Shown one piece after another: positions 44,966 through 54,764 of a stretch of DNA of 64,000 nucleotides. A program made the translations under genes and the position numbers. The notes under the pieces are model-generated. The model made no database searches. It was given only the letters and a program-made list of their open reading frames with translations, and was not told where the DNA came from. The stretch is from NCBI GenBank assembly GCA_045345765.1, contig CP148265.1, positions 434,001 through 498,000 on the forward strand, given 5' to 3'. The stretch comes from JAOARY01 sp045345765. Its GTDB lineage: Bacteria > Bacillota > Clostridia > Peptostreptococcales > Peptostreptococcaceae. How positions within the stretch are numbered: the stretch's first letter is position 1; each line of letters begins with the position of its first letter.

Positions 44966-45832
44966 ATGAAAAAATCAAAGCATGATTTATCTTTTTGGCT
45001 ATTTTTAGCACCAGTTTTAATAGGGCTTTTTATGGTTGTTGTAGTACCACTATTTTATGGAATTTATTATTCATTCACATCTTGGAATGGTATAGATGCT
45101 CCAAATTTTGTAGGTTTTAAAAATTACATAAAGCTTTTAGGAGATGAAGGTTTTAGAAATTCACTTAAATTCACATCATTATTTGCAATAGTATCAATCA
45201 TATTTATTAATTTCTTTGGGTTATCATTAGCATTAATTGTAACTCAAAATATTAAAACAAATAAGATATTAAGAACAGTATTTTTTATGCCAAATCTAAT
45301 TGGAGGATTAATTCTAGGTTTTATATGGCAATTTATATTTACTAAAGCATTTGCATCTGCTGGGGAACTTCTTGGTATAGAAATGTTAAAAGGATGGTTA
45401 TCAACTACAACTACGGGATTTTTAGGACTTGTAATACTTATGTCTTGGCAAATGGCTGGTTATGTAATGGTTATTTATATAGCTCATCTTGAAGGAATTC
45501 CTCAATCACTATTAGAAGCAGCTGAAATAGATGGTGCTAATCCATTCCAGAAATTTAGACATATTGTATTTCCACTTATAGCACCAGCATTTACAGTTAG
45601 TATGTTTTTAACTTTATCAAATTCATTTAAATTATATGACCAAAACTTGTCATTAACAGGAGGCGCACCATATAATTCAACACAAATGGTTGCTATGAAT
45701 ATATTTAACACTGCTTTTACAGAAAATAAAATGGCTTATGCCCAAGGTAAAGCACTTGTATTTTTCTTAATAGTAGCAGTAATATCATTAACTCAAGTTT
45801 ATTATAACAAGAAGAAAGAGGTGGAAATGTAA
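44966..45832 (+). CDS. malF: Maltose ABC transporter permease MalF
   Basis: 288 residues from the ATG at 44966, with AAAGGAGGAAG upstream; an ATG at 44942 lacks a site of its own. Six membrane segments and the EAA loop motif (EAAEIDGANPFQKFRHIVFPLI) that contacts the ATPase. It forms the channel with MalG, powered by MsmK. It overlaps malG by one base (TAATG). Confidence 0.92.
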   Translation: MKKSKHDLSFWLFLAPVLIGLFMVVVVPLFYGIYYSFTSWNGIDAPNFVGFKNYIKLLGDEGFRNSLKFTSLFAIVSIIFINFFGLSLALIVTQNIKTNKILRTVFFMPNLIGGLILGFIWQFIFTKAFASAGELLGIEMLKGWLSTTTTGFLGLVILMSWQMAGYVMVIYIAHLEGIPQSLLEAAEIDGANPFQKFRHIVFPLIAPAFTVSMFLTLSNSFKLYDQNLSLTGGAPYNSTQMVAMNIFNTAFTENKMAYAQGKALVFFLIVAVISLTQVYYNKKKEVEM

Positions 45833-46653
45833 TGAAGCATAGAAAAAGAAAATTATATATAGTCGAAATATTAGGTATTTTACTGGGATTAATTTGGCTT
45901 TCACCTTTTTATTTAATGCTTGTAAATGCATTCAAAACTAAAAGAGAAATATTTGCAGGTACTTTAAAAATGCCTCAAAATCCAACTTTTGATAATTTCT
46001 TTACAGCAGCAGAAAAATTAGATTTCTTGCAAACTTTTTTTAATTCTCTACTTATAACAGTATTAAGCGTTATTGTAGTAGTTATATTTTCATCAATGGC
46101 AGCATATGCACTTGCTAGAACAAAGACAAAATTAAGTTCTATAATATTTTTTGTATTTGTAGCAGCTATGCTTATACCATTTCAATCTGTTATGATACCA
46201 CTTGTATCTTTTATGGGTAAATTAAATCTATTAAATAGAGGCGGTCTAATATTTATGTATTTAGGTTTTGGATCAAGTTTATCAATATTTTTATATCATG
46301 GAACTATAAAGTCCATTCCAGTTTCATTAGATGAAGCTGCAATAATAGATGGTTGTAATAGATTTCAAGTGTTTTGGTATATCATTCTTCCAATGTTAAA
46401 GCCTATAACAGTTACAGTTGGTATATTAAATACTATTTGGATATGGAATGACTATCTACTTCCTGCACTTGTAATCAATAAACCAGGAATACAAACTATA
46501 CCACTTAGAATGTTCTTCTTCTTTGGAGAATATACAAAGCAATGGCATTTAGCACTTGCTGGTTTAACACTTGCTATAATACCAGTTATAATAGTTTATT
46601 TTATCGCTCAAAAGCATATTATAAAAGGAATTACACAAGGTTCTATAAAATAA
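45832..46653 (+). CDS. malG: Maltose ABC transporter permease MalG
   Basis: 273 residues, six membrane segments, EAA loop DEAAIIDGCNRFQVFWYIILP. Translationally coupled to malF (start ATG overlaps the stop). Typical CUT1-family second permease. No ATPase gene follows in this operon; MsmK is encoded at 53304-54416 on the other strand. Confidence 0.92.
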   Translation: MKHRKRKLYIVEILGILLGLIWLSPFYLMLVNAFKTKREIFAGTLKMPQNPTFDNFFTAAEKLDFLQTFFNSLLITVLSVIVVVIFSSMAAYALARTKTKLSSIIFFVFVAAMLIPFQSVMIPLVSFMGKLNLLNRGGLIFMYLGFGSSLSIFLYHGTIKSIPVSLDEAAIIDGCNRFQVFWYIILPMLKPITVTVGILNTIWIWNDYLLPALVINKPGIQTIPLRMFFFFGEYTKQWHLALAGLTLAIIPVIIVYFIAQKHIIKGITQGSIK

Positions 46654-46689
46654 AAATATATAATAGAAGCTTTATAAGGGAGGATTAAG

Positions 46690-48981
46690 ATGTTTCAAAA
46701 GGATATTTTTAAGATAGATGAATGGAAAATCATTCAAAATAAATTTTCAAAAGATGATATGAGATTTTGCGAAAGTATAACTTCTTTAGGTAATGGTTAT
46801 ATGGGACTTAGAGGTAATTTTGAAGAGTCTTATAGTAATGATTTTCATAAAGGAACTTATATAGCTGGAGTTTGGTATCCAGATAAAACTAAAGTAGGTT
46901 GGTGGAAAAACGGTTATCCTGAGTATTTTGGAAAAGTTATAAATGCAACCGATTTTATAGGAATTAAGGTATTTATAGATGACAAAGAGTTAGATTTAGC
47001 TAAAGCTAATATCAAAGACTTTCATAAAGAATTGGATATGAAAAACGGTATATTAAAGAGAAGTTTCGTTCTTGTAGATGATAATAAAGAAACAAAAATA
47101 GAAGTAATTAGATTCTTAAGTATAGATATAAAAGAAATATGTGCAATTAGATATAGTGTAAAACCTCTAAATCACAATTGTAAAATAAAATTTATACCTT
47201 ATTTAGATGGTAATATTTCTAATGAAGATTCTAATTATGAAGAAAAGTTCTGGTTTGAAATAGACAAAAAAATCTCTGATGAAAATGGTTCTTTGACTAT
47301 GAAAACAATCAAAAATCCATTTTCAATTGAACAATTTAGTGTTTGTACTTCTATGAAGACTAAATTAAATAAAGAATTTGATATAAATACTAATGAATGC
47401 AAATCTTATGTAGAACAAAATATAACGCTAGAAGCTAATGAAGGCGAAGAAATATATTTAGATAAGATAATATCTGTTACAACAAGCAGAGATTATAGTG
47501 AAAATGAATTATTCAATAAATCATTAGATATATTAAATAATGCTTTTGACTTAGGCTTTGACTTACTTAAACAAAAACACGAAGAACTTTGGAACAAGCG
47601 TTGGGAACTTGCTGATGTTGAAATAAAAGGTTCTATAGAAGCCCAGCAAGGTATTAGATTTAATATATTCCACCTGTTCTCAACTTATTATGGTGAAGAT
47701 AAAAGATTAAATATCGGCCCTAAAGGTTTTACGGGTGAGAAATACGGTGGAGCAACTTATTGGGATACTGAAGCATATGCAATTCCAATGTATTTATCAA
47801 TTGCTGATAGTAATGTTAGTAAGAATTTACTTCTTTATAGATATAATCAATTAGATAACGCCTTTGTAAATGCTAAGAAACAAGGTTTAGAAGGTGCACT
47901 TTATCCAATGGTAACATTTACAGGAATAGAATGTCATAATGAATGGGAAATAACTTTTGAAGAAATCCATAGAAACGGTGCTATGGCTCATGCTATTTAT
48001 AATTATGTTAATTATACTGGCGATAAAGAATATCTAAAAGAATTTGGTATAGATGTATTAATTTCCTTATCGAGATTCTGGGTATCTAGGGTTCATTATA
48101 ATAATAGAAAAAATCAATATATGATTCACGGTGTTACAGGTCCTAATGAATACGAAAATAATATCAACAACAACTGGTATACTAATAAAATTGCTACATG
48201 GACACTTAAATACACATTAGAAGTTATAGATTATCTTAAAAAAGAAAATTTAGCTGACAAAATAGATAAGTTAAATATAAAAGATAACGAATTAGATAAG
48301 TTCAAAGACATTATAAATAATATGTATTATCCATATGACAAAGAATTAGATATATTCGTTCAACATGATACATTCTTAGATAAAGAACTAATAAAAGTTA
48401 AAGATTTGGATTCTAAACATTTACCACTTAATCAAAAATGGTCTTGGGATAAAATACTTCGTTCTTGTTTTATAAAACAAGCAGATGTTTTACAAGGTTT
48501 TTATTTCTTTAATGAAGAGTTCTCGTATGAACAAAAGAAGAAAAACTTTGAATTCTATGAACCTATGACTGTTCATGAATCAAGTTTATCGCCTTGTGTT
48601 CACTCTATTTTAGCTGCTGAACTTAAGATGGAAGAAAAAGCTCTTGAAATGTATCATAGAACAGCTAGATTGGATTTAGATAATTATAATAATGATACAG
48701 AAGATGGGCTTCATATCACATCTATGACAGGAAGCTGGTTAGCAATAGTTCACGGATTTGCTGGAATGAGAACTTATAATGAAGAACTTAAATTTGCACC
48801 ATTTATGCCAAAAGAATGGGATAGTTATTCATTTAAAATTAATTACAGAAATAGATTATTAAAAATATCTATAGATAAAGAAAATATATTAATTAAATTA
48901 GAAAAAGGTGAAAAACTAAAACTTAAAATATATGATGAAAGTTTTGAGCTAGATAATGAAATAAAAACTAAATTACAATAA
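46690..48981 (+). CDS. mapA: Maltose phosphorylase (GH65)
   Basis: 763 residues, family length. It contains the N-terminal beta-sandwich, the (alpha/alpha)6 barrel and the C-terminal sheet of GH65. The general acid is E487 in GVTGPNEYEN, the same number as in Lactobacillus brevis maltose phosphorylase. The phosphate-binding HESSLSPCVHS block is present. It converts maltose plus phosphate to glucose and beta-glucose 1-phosphate, the substrate of the PgmB encoded downstream. AAGGGAGG ribosome binding site. GH65 also includes kojibiose, nigerose and trehalose phosphorylases; gene context and PgmB favour maltose. Confidence 0.9.
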   Translation: MFQKDIFKIDEWKIIQNKFSKDDMRFCESITSLGNGYMGLRGNFEESYSNDFHKGTYIAGVWYPDKTKVGWWKNGYPEYFGKVINATDFIGIKVFIDDKELDLAKANIKDFHKELDMKNGILKRSFVLVDDNKETKIEVIRFLSIDIKEICAIRYSVKPLNHNCKIKFIPYLDGNISNEDSNYEEKFWFEIDKKISDENGSLTMKTIKNPFSIEQFSVCTSMKTKLNKEFDINTNECKSYVEQNITLEANEGEEIYLDKIISVTTSRDYSENELFNKSLDILNNAFDLGFDLLKQKHEELWNKRWELADVEIKGSIEAQQGIRFNIFHLFSTYYGEDKRLNIGPKGFTGEKYGGATYWDTEAYAIPMYLSIADSNVSKNLLLYRYNQLDNAFVNAKKQGLEGALYPMVTFTGIECHNEWEITFEEIHRNGAMAHAIYNYVNYTGDKEYLKEFGIDVLISLSRFWVSRVHYNNRKNQYMIHGVTGPNEYENNINNNWYTNKIATWTLKYTLEVIDYLKKENLADKIDKLNIKDNELDKFKDIINNMYYPYDKELDIFVQHDTFLDKELIKVKDLDSKHLPLNQKWSWDKILRSCFIKQADVLQGFYFFNEEFSYEQKKKNFEFYEPMTVHESSLSPCVHSILAAELKMEEKALEMYHRTARLDLDNYNNDTEDGLHITSMTGSWLAIVHGFAGMRTYNEELKFAPFMPKEWDSYSFKINYRNRLLKISIDKENILIKLEKGEKLKLKIYDESFELDNEIKTKLQ

Positions 48982-49069
48982 AGAAGAAACATAAGTAATA
49001 AATAATGAGTATTAAATATTAGGTATAAAATATATTAATCAAACTAAGGAATTTTGGGAGGTCTTTTAG

Positions 49070-50758
49070 ATGCAAGATTGGTGGAAAAAATCAGTAGTAT
49101 ATCAAGTCTATCCTAGAAGTTTTTACGATAGCAATAATGATGGTATGGGAGATATAAAGGGAATAACTTTGAAATTAGATTATCTTAAGGAATTAGGGAT
49201 TGATGTTATTTGGTTATCACCTGTTTTTGATTCTCCTCAAGATGATAATGGTTACGATATATCTGATTATAAACGTATATATCATGAGTTTGGAAGCAAT
49301 GAAGATATGTACGAACTTATAGAAGAAGCTCACAAAAGAGATATCAAAATCCTTATGGATTTAGTTGTTAATCATACAAGTGATGAACATAAATGGTTTG
49401 TTGAAAGTAAAAAATCCAAAGATAATCCTTATAGGGATTATTATATTTGGAAAGATCCAAAAGACGGCAAAGAACCTAATAATTACGGTTCATACTTTAG
49501 TGGTTCAGCTTGGGAATATGACGAAAATACCAAACAATATTATTTACATCTTTTCTCTAAAAAACAGCCTGATTTGAATTGGGAAAATGAAAAAGTTAGA
49601 GATGAAGTTTGGGATTTGATGAAATTTTGGATGGACAAAGGTGTTGATGGCTGGAGATTAGATGTTATAAGTAGTATATCCAAATTTCAAGATTTTAAGG
49701 ACTATGAAGTAACTAATCCTAACCAAAAATACTATATCGGTGATTATCATACAAATGGACCTAGATTACATGAATTTTTAAAAGAAATGAATACAAAGGT
49801 TCTTAGTAAATATGATTGTATGACAGTTGGTGAAGCTCCTGGTTCTACCCCAGAGGAAGCCAAATTATTTACAGATCCAGATAGAAACGAATTGAATATG
49901 ATATTTACATTTGAACATATGGACTTGGATACTAAACAAGGAAGTATAAATGGTAAATGGGAACTTAAAGAGCTTAATTTATTAGAACTAAAAAAAGTGC
50001 TTAGTAAATGGCAAGTGCAATTAGGTGATAAAGGTTGGAACAGTCTTTATTTTGCTAATCACGACCAACCAAGAATAGTTTCAAGATGGGGTAATGATAC
50101 AGTTTACAGAAAAGAATGTGCTAAAATGTTTGCTACTTTACTTCATATGCAAAAAGGTACACCTTATATATACCAAGGCGAAGAAATAGGTATGGTAAAC
50201 TGTAAATTTGATATAGAAGATTATAATGATTTAGAAATATTAAATGCTTATAAACACCTTGTTAAAGAAGAAAAAACTATATCAAAAGAAGATTTCCTAA
50301 AAGCTGTTCATATAAAAGGTAGAGATAATGCAAGAACTCCAATGCATTGGGATGATTCAAAATATGCAGGTTTTTCTAAAGAAGAGCCTTGGCTTAAAGT
50401 CAATTCAAGATACAAAGAAATCAATGTGAAAAATGATTTAAATAGTGAAGATTCAATATTTAAATACTATCAAAAACTTATAAAACTTAGAAAAGAAAAT
50501 GATATCATCGTTTATGGTGATTATAAACTTATATTAGAAAAAGATGAAAATATCTATGCTTATTTAAGAACTTATAAAGATGAAACCTTATTAGTTATTT
50601 GTAATTTCAACGAAAAAGAAAATACATTCAAACTAGATACTAATTTAGAATATAGTGAATCTAAAGTATTAATAAGCAATTACAATGATTCTCCTACCGA
50701 ATTTGATGAAATTAAGCTTAGACCTTTTGAAAGTATAGTTTATAAACTAAAAAAATAA
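49070..50758 (+). CDS. malL: Oligo-1,6-glucosidase / alpha-glucosidase (GH13)
   Basis: 562 residues. GH13 regions: DLVVNHTS, GWRLDV with nucleophile D198, MTVGEAP with acid E255, FANHDQPR with D332. The layout and residue numbers fit Bacillus oligo-1,6-glucosidase (D199, E255, D329). It is cytoplasmic (no signal) and hydrolyses isomaltose-type or short alpha-glucosides after import. Ribosome binding site GGGAGG. Sucrose-isomaltase or trehalose-6-phosphate hydrolase activity is possible in this family, but the maltose context favours MalL. Confidence 0.88.
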   Translation: MQDWWKKSVVYQVYPRSFYDSNNDGMGDIKGITLKLDYLKELGIDVIWLSPVFDSPQDDNGYDISDYKRIYHEFGSNEDMYELIEEAHKRDIKILMDLVVNHTSDEHKWFVESKKSKDNPYRDYYIWKDPKDGKEPNNYGSYFSGSAWEYDENTKQYYLHLFSKKQPDLNWENEKVRDEVWDLMKFWMDKGVDGWRLDVISSISKFQDFKDYEVTNPNQKYYIGDYHTNGPRLHEFLKEMNTKVLSKYDCMTVGEAPGSTPEEAKLFTDPDRNELNMIFTFEHMDLDTKQGSINGKWELKELNLLELKKVLSKWQVQLGDKGWNSLYFANHDQPRIVSRWGNDTVYRKECAKMFATLLHMQKGTPYIYQGEEIGMVNCKFDIEDYNDLEILNAYKHLVKEEKTISKEDFLKAVHIKGRDNARTPMHWDDSKYAGFSKEEPWLKVNSRYKEINVKNDLNSEDSIFKYYQKLIKLRKENDIIVYGDYKLILEKDENIYAYLRTYKDETLLVICNFNEKENTFKLDTNLEYSESKVLISNYNDSPTEFDEIKLRPFESIVYKLKK

Positions 50759-50839
50759 ATCTAAATAAATGATAATGAGATTAATTGTAAAATTTTCATA
50801 AGAATCATAGAGTTTATGCGTTTTTAGAAAGGATATTTT

Positions 50840-51721
50840 ATGATTGAATTAAAAAATGATATTTTAAAAGTTAATATAAGCAAGGATAAGGGAAGTCAAT
50901 TATCTAATATTATTAAAAATAATAAAGAATATATTTGGCAAAAAGATGCATATTATTTTGATGCATCTTCTCCTTTGCTTTTTCCAATAATCGGACGATT
51001 AAAAGACAATAAATATATATATGATAATAAAGAATATAGTTTAAATATTCATGGATTTTGCAATAGTGGTCTAAAAAACCTAGATTTGATAGAACATACA
51101 TCTTCTAAAGCTGTATTTGAACTTATGTATAATGAATTTACTTTAAATTTATATCCTTTTAAATTTAAACTACATGTTATTTATGAACTTATTAAAAATA
51201 AAGTTCAAATAACATATAAAGTTTATAATTTGGATGATAAGAAAATATATTTTCAAATAGGTGCTCATACTGCATTTAATTGTCCTTTAGATAATAATAA
51301 ATTTGATGATTATTATTTAGAGTTCGAAAAAGAAGAACATCTAAATACATTTAGATTAAATGAAAAAGGTTTGATTTTAGATGATAAAGAATTTATTAAA
51401 AATGGTAAAAAAATAAATTTAGATTACAGTTTATTTGATAAAGATGCTCTTATATTTACTAATTTAAATAGTTCCTATGTATGTCTAAAATCAAAGAAAA
51501 ACAATAGTCAAATAAAATGTAATTTTTCTAATTTTCCTTATTTAGCATTTTGGACACAACGAGAAGATAATAAAAAAGGAAAATTCATATGCATTGAACC
51601 CTGGTCTGGTATAGCAGATTATCATGATAGCAATTATATATTAAAAAATAAAAAAACCATAAATACATTAGATATTGATAAAGTTTATGAAAACAGTTAT
51701 TCATTAGAATTTATTGATTAA
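50840..51721 (+). CDS. Aldose 1-epimerase-like protein (LacX type)
   Basis: 293 residues of the galactose mutarotase-like fold. It has the LFPIIGRL...YSLNIHGFC block of the LacX subgroup with a conserved histidine (about residue 71), and further HTAFNCPL near 143-150. It interconverts alpha and beta anomers of a free or phosphorylated aldose. Between malL and pgmB it may equilibrate the glucose or glucose phosphate produced. The substrate is inferred. Ribosome binding site GAAAGGA. Confidence 0.82.
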   Translation: MIELKNDILKVNISKDKGSQLSNIIKNNKEYIWQKDAYYFDASSPLLFPIIGRLKDNKYIYDNKEYSLNIHGFCNSGLKNLDLIEHTSSKAVFELMYNEFTLNLYPFKFKLHVIYELIKNKVQITYKVYNLDDKKIYFQIGAHTAFNCPLDNNKFDDYYLEFEKEEHLNTFRLNEKGLILDDKEFIKNGKKINLDYSLFDKDALIFTNLNSSYVCLKSKKNNSQIKCNFSNFPYLAFWTQREDNKKGKFICIEPWSGIADYHDSNYILKNKKTINTLDIDKVYENSYSLEFID

Positions 51722-51748
51722 AATTGATTTAATAAAAGGACTGATTTT

Positions 51749-52384
51749 ATGATAAAAGGTATTATATTTGATTTGGACGGTGTTATAACAGATACAGCTC
51801 ATTATCATTTTATTGCATGGCAAAATTTAGCCAAAGAAATTGGTATAGAATTTGATGAAGTGTTTAATGAAACTCTAAAAGGTGTATCGAGAATGGAATC
51901 CTTAGAAAGAATATTAAAATTAAAAAATCTTAATGATAAATATACAATAGAAGAAAAAGAAGCTTTAGCTCATAAAAAAAATGAAGCTTATAAAAAACTT
52001 ATTGATAATATAACAAGCAAAGATCTTCTTCCTGGAATCAAAACTCTTTTGGATGATTTAAAAGCTAATAATATTAAAATAGCATTAGCTTCAGCATCCA
52101 AAAATGCACTAAGTATATTAAACCACCTTAATATAACATCTTATTTTGATTATATTGTAGATGCATCAAAGATAGCTAATTCAAAGCCAGCACCAGATAC
52201 TTTCTTAGATGCCTTAAATGGTCTTAATCTAAAGGCAGATGAAGTTATTGGTGTTGAAGATGCTAAAGCTGGTATAGAATCAATAAAAGCTTGTAATATC
52301 AAATCCATCGGTATTAATGTCAAAGGAGATATTAGTCTAAGTAGCACAAAAGAGCTTACTTTTGATTTACTTAAAACAATTTAA
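51749..52384 (+). CDS. pgmB: Beta-phosphoglucomutase
   Basis: 211 residues, HAD family with the DxD motif FDLDGVITDTA (nucleophile D8, acid/base D10), cap domain (~15-90), and motifs ASASKN and GVEDAKAGIESI. It converts beta-glucose 1-phosphate from maltose phosphorylase into glucose 6-phosphate. Last gene of the plus-strand maltose operon, 27 bp after the epimerase gene. Confidence 0.94.
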   Translation: MIKGIIFDLDGVITDTAHYHFIAWQNLAKEIGIEFDEVFNETLKGVSRMESLERILKLKNLNDKYTIEEKEALAHKKNEAYKKLIDNITSKDLLPGIKTLLDDLKANNIKIALASASKNALSILNHLNITSYFDYIVDASKIANSKPAPDTFLDALNGLNLKADEVIGVEDAKAGIESIKACNIKSIGINVKGDISLSSTKELTFDLLKTI

Positions 52385-52397
52385 TAATATTTAATCC

Positions 52398-52449
52398 AAG
52401 ATGCTTTAATTTTTTATATTCACTAATATATAAAAAATTAGAGCATCTT
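52398..52449. terminator. Long inverted repeat between pgmB and the PucR-like gene
   Basis: AAGATGCT...TAATTTTTTATATT pairs with AATATATAAAAAATTA...AGCATCTT in a ~22-bp imperfect stem that overlaps the end of the converging minus-strand gene. The T tracts are weak. It is probably a bidirectional terminator. Confidence 0.6.
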
Positions 52450-53173
52450 TAAATTCTTTTATATCTAAATTAATTCCTTCTTTTATTCTGTCTAATCTAT
52501 AGTTCAATGTATTTCTATGTATATACATTTGTTTAGCTGTTTTTGAAATATTTAAGCTATTATCTATAAATTTGATTCCAGTTTCTATAAGTTCTTCATG
52601 TAATGAATTATTTATATCTTCATCAAAAAAATAATTTATCTTATCTTTAAAATCATTCACATCCAAAAAATTAAATATCTCTGATTTAAATAAATCTCCT
52701 AAATCCAAAAAGTTTTTATTGCTCAAAAATATATATTCCTTTAATTTTTTTAAATTCTTTATTGTAAGATTCAAATCTTTTATCTCATTTAGATAAAGAA
52801 TTTTAGAACTTATATAAAACTCTGTTGATAAAAAATCATATAATTCTTTAGAAAAATCCAAATCTTTATTATCATCTTTAAATGATATTATTATAAAATC
52901 ATCCTTTAAATAAACCTGTGAATCACTATATAAATCCTTTAAATACTTTATTATTGATTTATCAAAATCTTTATTCTTTATAAAAATAATATAATTATTT
53001 TTTATATTATTTATAACATCCTCCTTAACCTTTATATAAAAAATTTTATCTCCAATATTAACTTTATCAAAATCAGATAAAAAGTCATAATTTTGACCCT
53101 TATCTTCATACATTTCAACATCTTTTAATAAATTTTTCTTCAAAAATTCATTTAAATCCACAAAAACCCCCAC
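52406..53173 (-). CDS. PucR/CdaR-type helix-turn-helix regulator
   Basis: 255 residues. Only the last ~60 are recognisable: the PucR-family C-terminal helix-turn-helix (ISKTAKQMYIHRNTLNYRLDRIKE, residues ~208-232). The N-terminal part resembles the divergent GGDEF-like/sensory region of CdaR proteins but is shorter. Such regulators usually activate genes for sugar acids, purines or similar substrates. It lies between pgmB and msmK, both part of sugar uptake, so a role there is plausible but unproven. The start codon has a weak upstream GTGGGGG ribosome binding site. Confidence 0.75.
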   Translation of the reverse strand: MGVFVDLNEFLKKNLLKDVEMYEDKGQNYDFLSDFDKVNIGDKIFYIKVKEDVINNIKNNYIIFIKNKDFDKSIIKYLKDLYSDSQVYLKDDFIIISFKDDNKDLDFSKELYDFLSTEFYISSKILYLNEIKDLNLTIKNLKKLKEYIFLSNKNFLDLGDLFKSEIFNFLDVNDFKDKINYFFDEDINNSLHEELIETGIKFIDNSLNISKTAKQMYIHRNTLNYRLDRIKEGINLDIKEFKDALIFYILVNIKN

Positions 53174-53201
53174 CTTAAAATACTATTATTTGATTAAGAA
53201 A

Positions 53202-53299
53202 GAAGCTGTCGCACTAAGGTAAAATGATACAGCATAATGTGTTTATTTTTAATTTATAACACAGTATATTGTAGCTAAATTTCTTAATGTGACAGCTTC
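53202..53299. repeat. 98-bp near-palindromic element, copy 2
   Basis: The ends GAAGCTGTCGCACTAAG and (inverted) GAAGCTGTCACATTAAG form the terminal repeats. The sequence is the inverse-orientation counterpart of 26347-26444, equal in length and sharing CAATATACTGTGTTATAAATT. It lies just beyond the msmK stop (53304) and before the PucR-like gene, and can fold into one long hairpin. Confidence 0.82.
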
Positions 53300-53303
53300 A
53301 TTA

Positions 53304-54416
53304 TTATATAAGTATATTTACCTGCGTTTCTTTATCAAATACGTGCAATTTATTAAAATCCATCGCTAATTTTAGCTTATCTCCAACTTCTATACTCATT
53401 CTATTATTAAGCCTTGCGATTAGCTTTTGTTCTTTTAAATTCAAATACGCATAGATTTCAGAACCCATAAGTTCTCTTATATCTACAACTGATTCAAATA
53501 CAGTTTCTTTTGAAACATCAAAGAATATATTTTCATCTCTTATATCTTCTGGTCTTATTCCAAGTATAACTTCTTTATTAAAATAGCCTTTTTCTCTTAT
53601 AATCTTTGCTTTTGCCTCTGGAATCATTAAAGATAAATCATCAAAATTTGCATATAAATCATTACCCTTTTCAACTATAGTAGCATCTAAGAAATTCATC
53701 TGCGGCGAACCTATGAAGCTTGCAACAAATTTATTAACAGGCTTTTCATAAAGTTTTTGTGGATTATCAATTTGTTGTACTATACCATCTTTCATAACAA
53801 CAATTCTATCTCCCATAGTCATCGCTTCAACTTGATCATGCGTTACATAAACAAAAGTAACTCCTAATGTTTTGTGTAATTTTGTTATTTCAGTTCTCAT
53901 CTGTGTTCTTAATTTTGCATCTAAGTTTGATAATGGTTCATCCATTAAAAACACCTTTGGATTTCTAACTATAGCTCTACCAAGTGCAACCCTTTGTCTT
54001 TGTCCTCCAGATAATGCCTTTGGTTTTCTATTAAGAAGATGTTCCAAATCAAGAATTTTTGCAGCTTCTGTTACTTTTTTTCTTATTTCATCTTTTGGCA
54101 TTTTTCTTAATTTAAGTCCAAAAGCCATATTATCATATACACTCATATGTGGATATAACGCGTAGTTTTGGAAAACCATCGCTATATCTCTGTCTTTTGG
54201 TGGTACATCATTAACTAAAGTATCACCTATATAAAGTTCCCCTGAACTTATATCTTCAAGACCTGCAATCATTCTAAGAGTTGTAGATTTACCACAACCA
54301 GAAGGACCTACTAATACTATAAACTCTTTATCTTCTATTTCAAAATTCGCATCTTTAACAGCATGGAATCCATTTTCGTATTTTTTATTTAAATCTTTAA
54401 TTTTAAGACCTGCCAT
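53304..54416 (-). CDS. msmK: Multiple-sugar ABC transporter ATPase (MsmK/UgpC/MalK family)
   Basis: 370 residues. Walker A GPSGCGKST (37-45), Q-loop FQNYALYPHM, signature LSGGQRQRVALGRA, Walker B VFLMDEPLSNLDA, then C-terminal TOBE/OB regulatory domains (~235-370; GIRPEDI). It energises CUT1 sugar permeases, most likely MalFG, whose operon has no ATPase of its own. In Firmicutes one MsmK often serves several transporters. It is transcribed separately on the minus strand; GTACAAAT/ATTTGTGC at 54493-54510 in its promoter region is a weak operator-like palindrome. Confidence 0.93.
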   Translation of the reverse strand: MAGLKIKDLNKKYENGFHAVKDANFEIEDKEFIVLVGPSGCGKSTTLRMIAGLEDISSGELYIGDTLVNDVPPKDRDIAMVFQNYALYPHMSVYDNMAFGLKLRKMPKDEIRKKVTEAAKILDLEHLLNRKPKALSGGQRQRVALGRAIVRNPKVFLMDEPLSNLDAKLRTQMRTEITKLHKTLGVTFVYVTHDQVEAMTMGDRIVVMKDGIVQQIDNPQKLYEKPVNKFVASFIGSPQMNFLDATIVEKGNDLYANFDDLSLMIPEAKAKIIREKGYFNKEVILGIRPEDIRDENIFFDVSKETVFESVVDIRELMGSEIYAYLNLKEQKLIARLNNRMSIEVGDKLKLAMDFNKLHVFDKETQVNILI

Positions 54417-54596
54417 AATATCGCCCCTTAGCTATTATTTTTTAACACATATTTATTTTATCATCCAATATAAATTAATATAAGCTCAATAAGTACAAAT
54501 TGATTTGTGCATTTTGTACTAAAAGCAAAATAATAAGAGTTTTTTTAGGAATAATTCATTAAGTTTAACTTTATATCATCAATTTTAATACTTGTC

Positions 54597-54690
54597 TTGA
54601 CATAAATCTTCAATTAATTTAAAATTAATTGAAGGTTTAAAAACTCTCAAAGAATGCACCTTTGCAAAAGCAAGGGTGTATTTCTTTTTT
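54597..54690 (+). ncRNA. Candidate ~60-nt small RNA or short attenuated leader upstream of ppaC
   Basis: A near-consensus promoter, TTGACA (54597-54602), 17-bp spacer, TAAAAT (54620-54625), predicts a start near 54632. Only ~22 bases later a 12-bp perfect stem with an AAAA loop (ATGCACCTTTGC/GCAAGGGTGTAT, 54654-54681) is followed by TTCTTTTTT, a textbook terminator. A 27-bp inverted repeat (54608-54634) overlaps the -10. The result would be a ~60-nt transcript, or read-through into ppaC 75 bp downstream. Confidence 0.5.
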
Positions 54691-54764
54691 ATATAAATAA
54701 ATAGAAATTAAAATAAAATTTTACTAAATTTAACTTTGTAATATATTCAAATAGGAGGCAAGAA

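Noticed and set aside
54493..54510. Palindrome GTACAAAT-TG-ATTTGTGC as a third operator of the maltose repressor
   Set aside because: Half-sites resemble the other operators, but the spacing between GTACAA and TTGTGC is six bases rather than four, and the central CG is missing.
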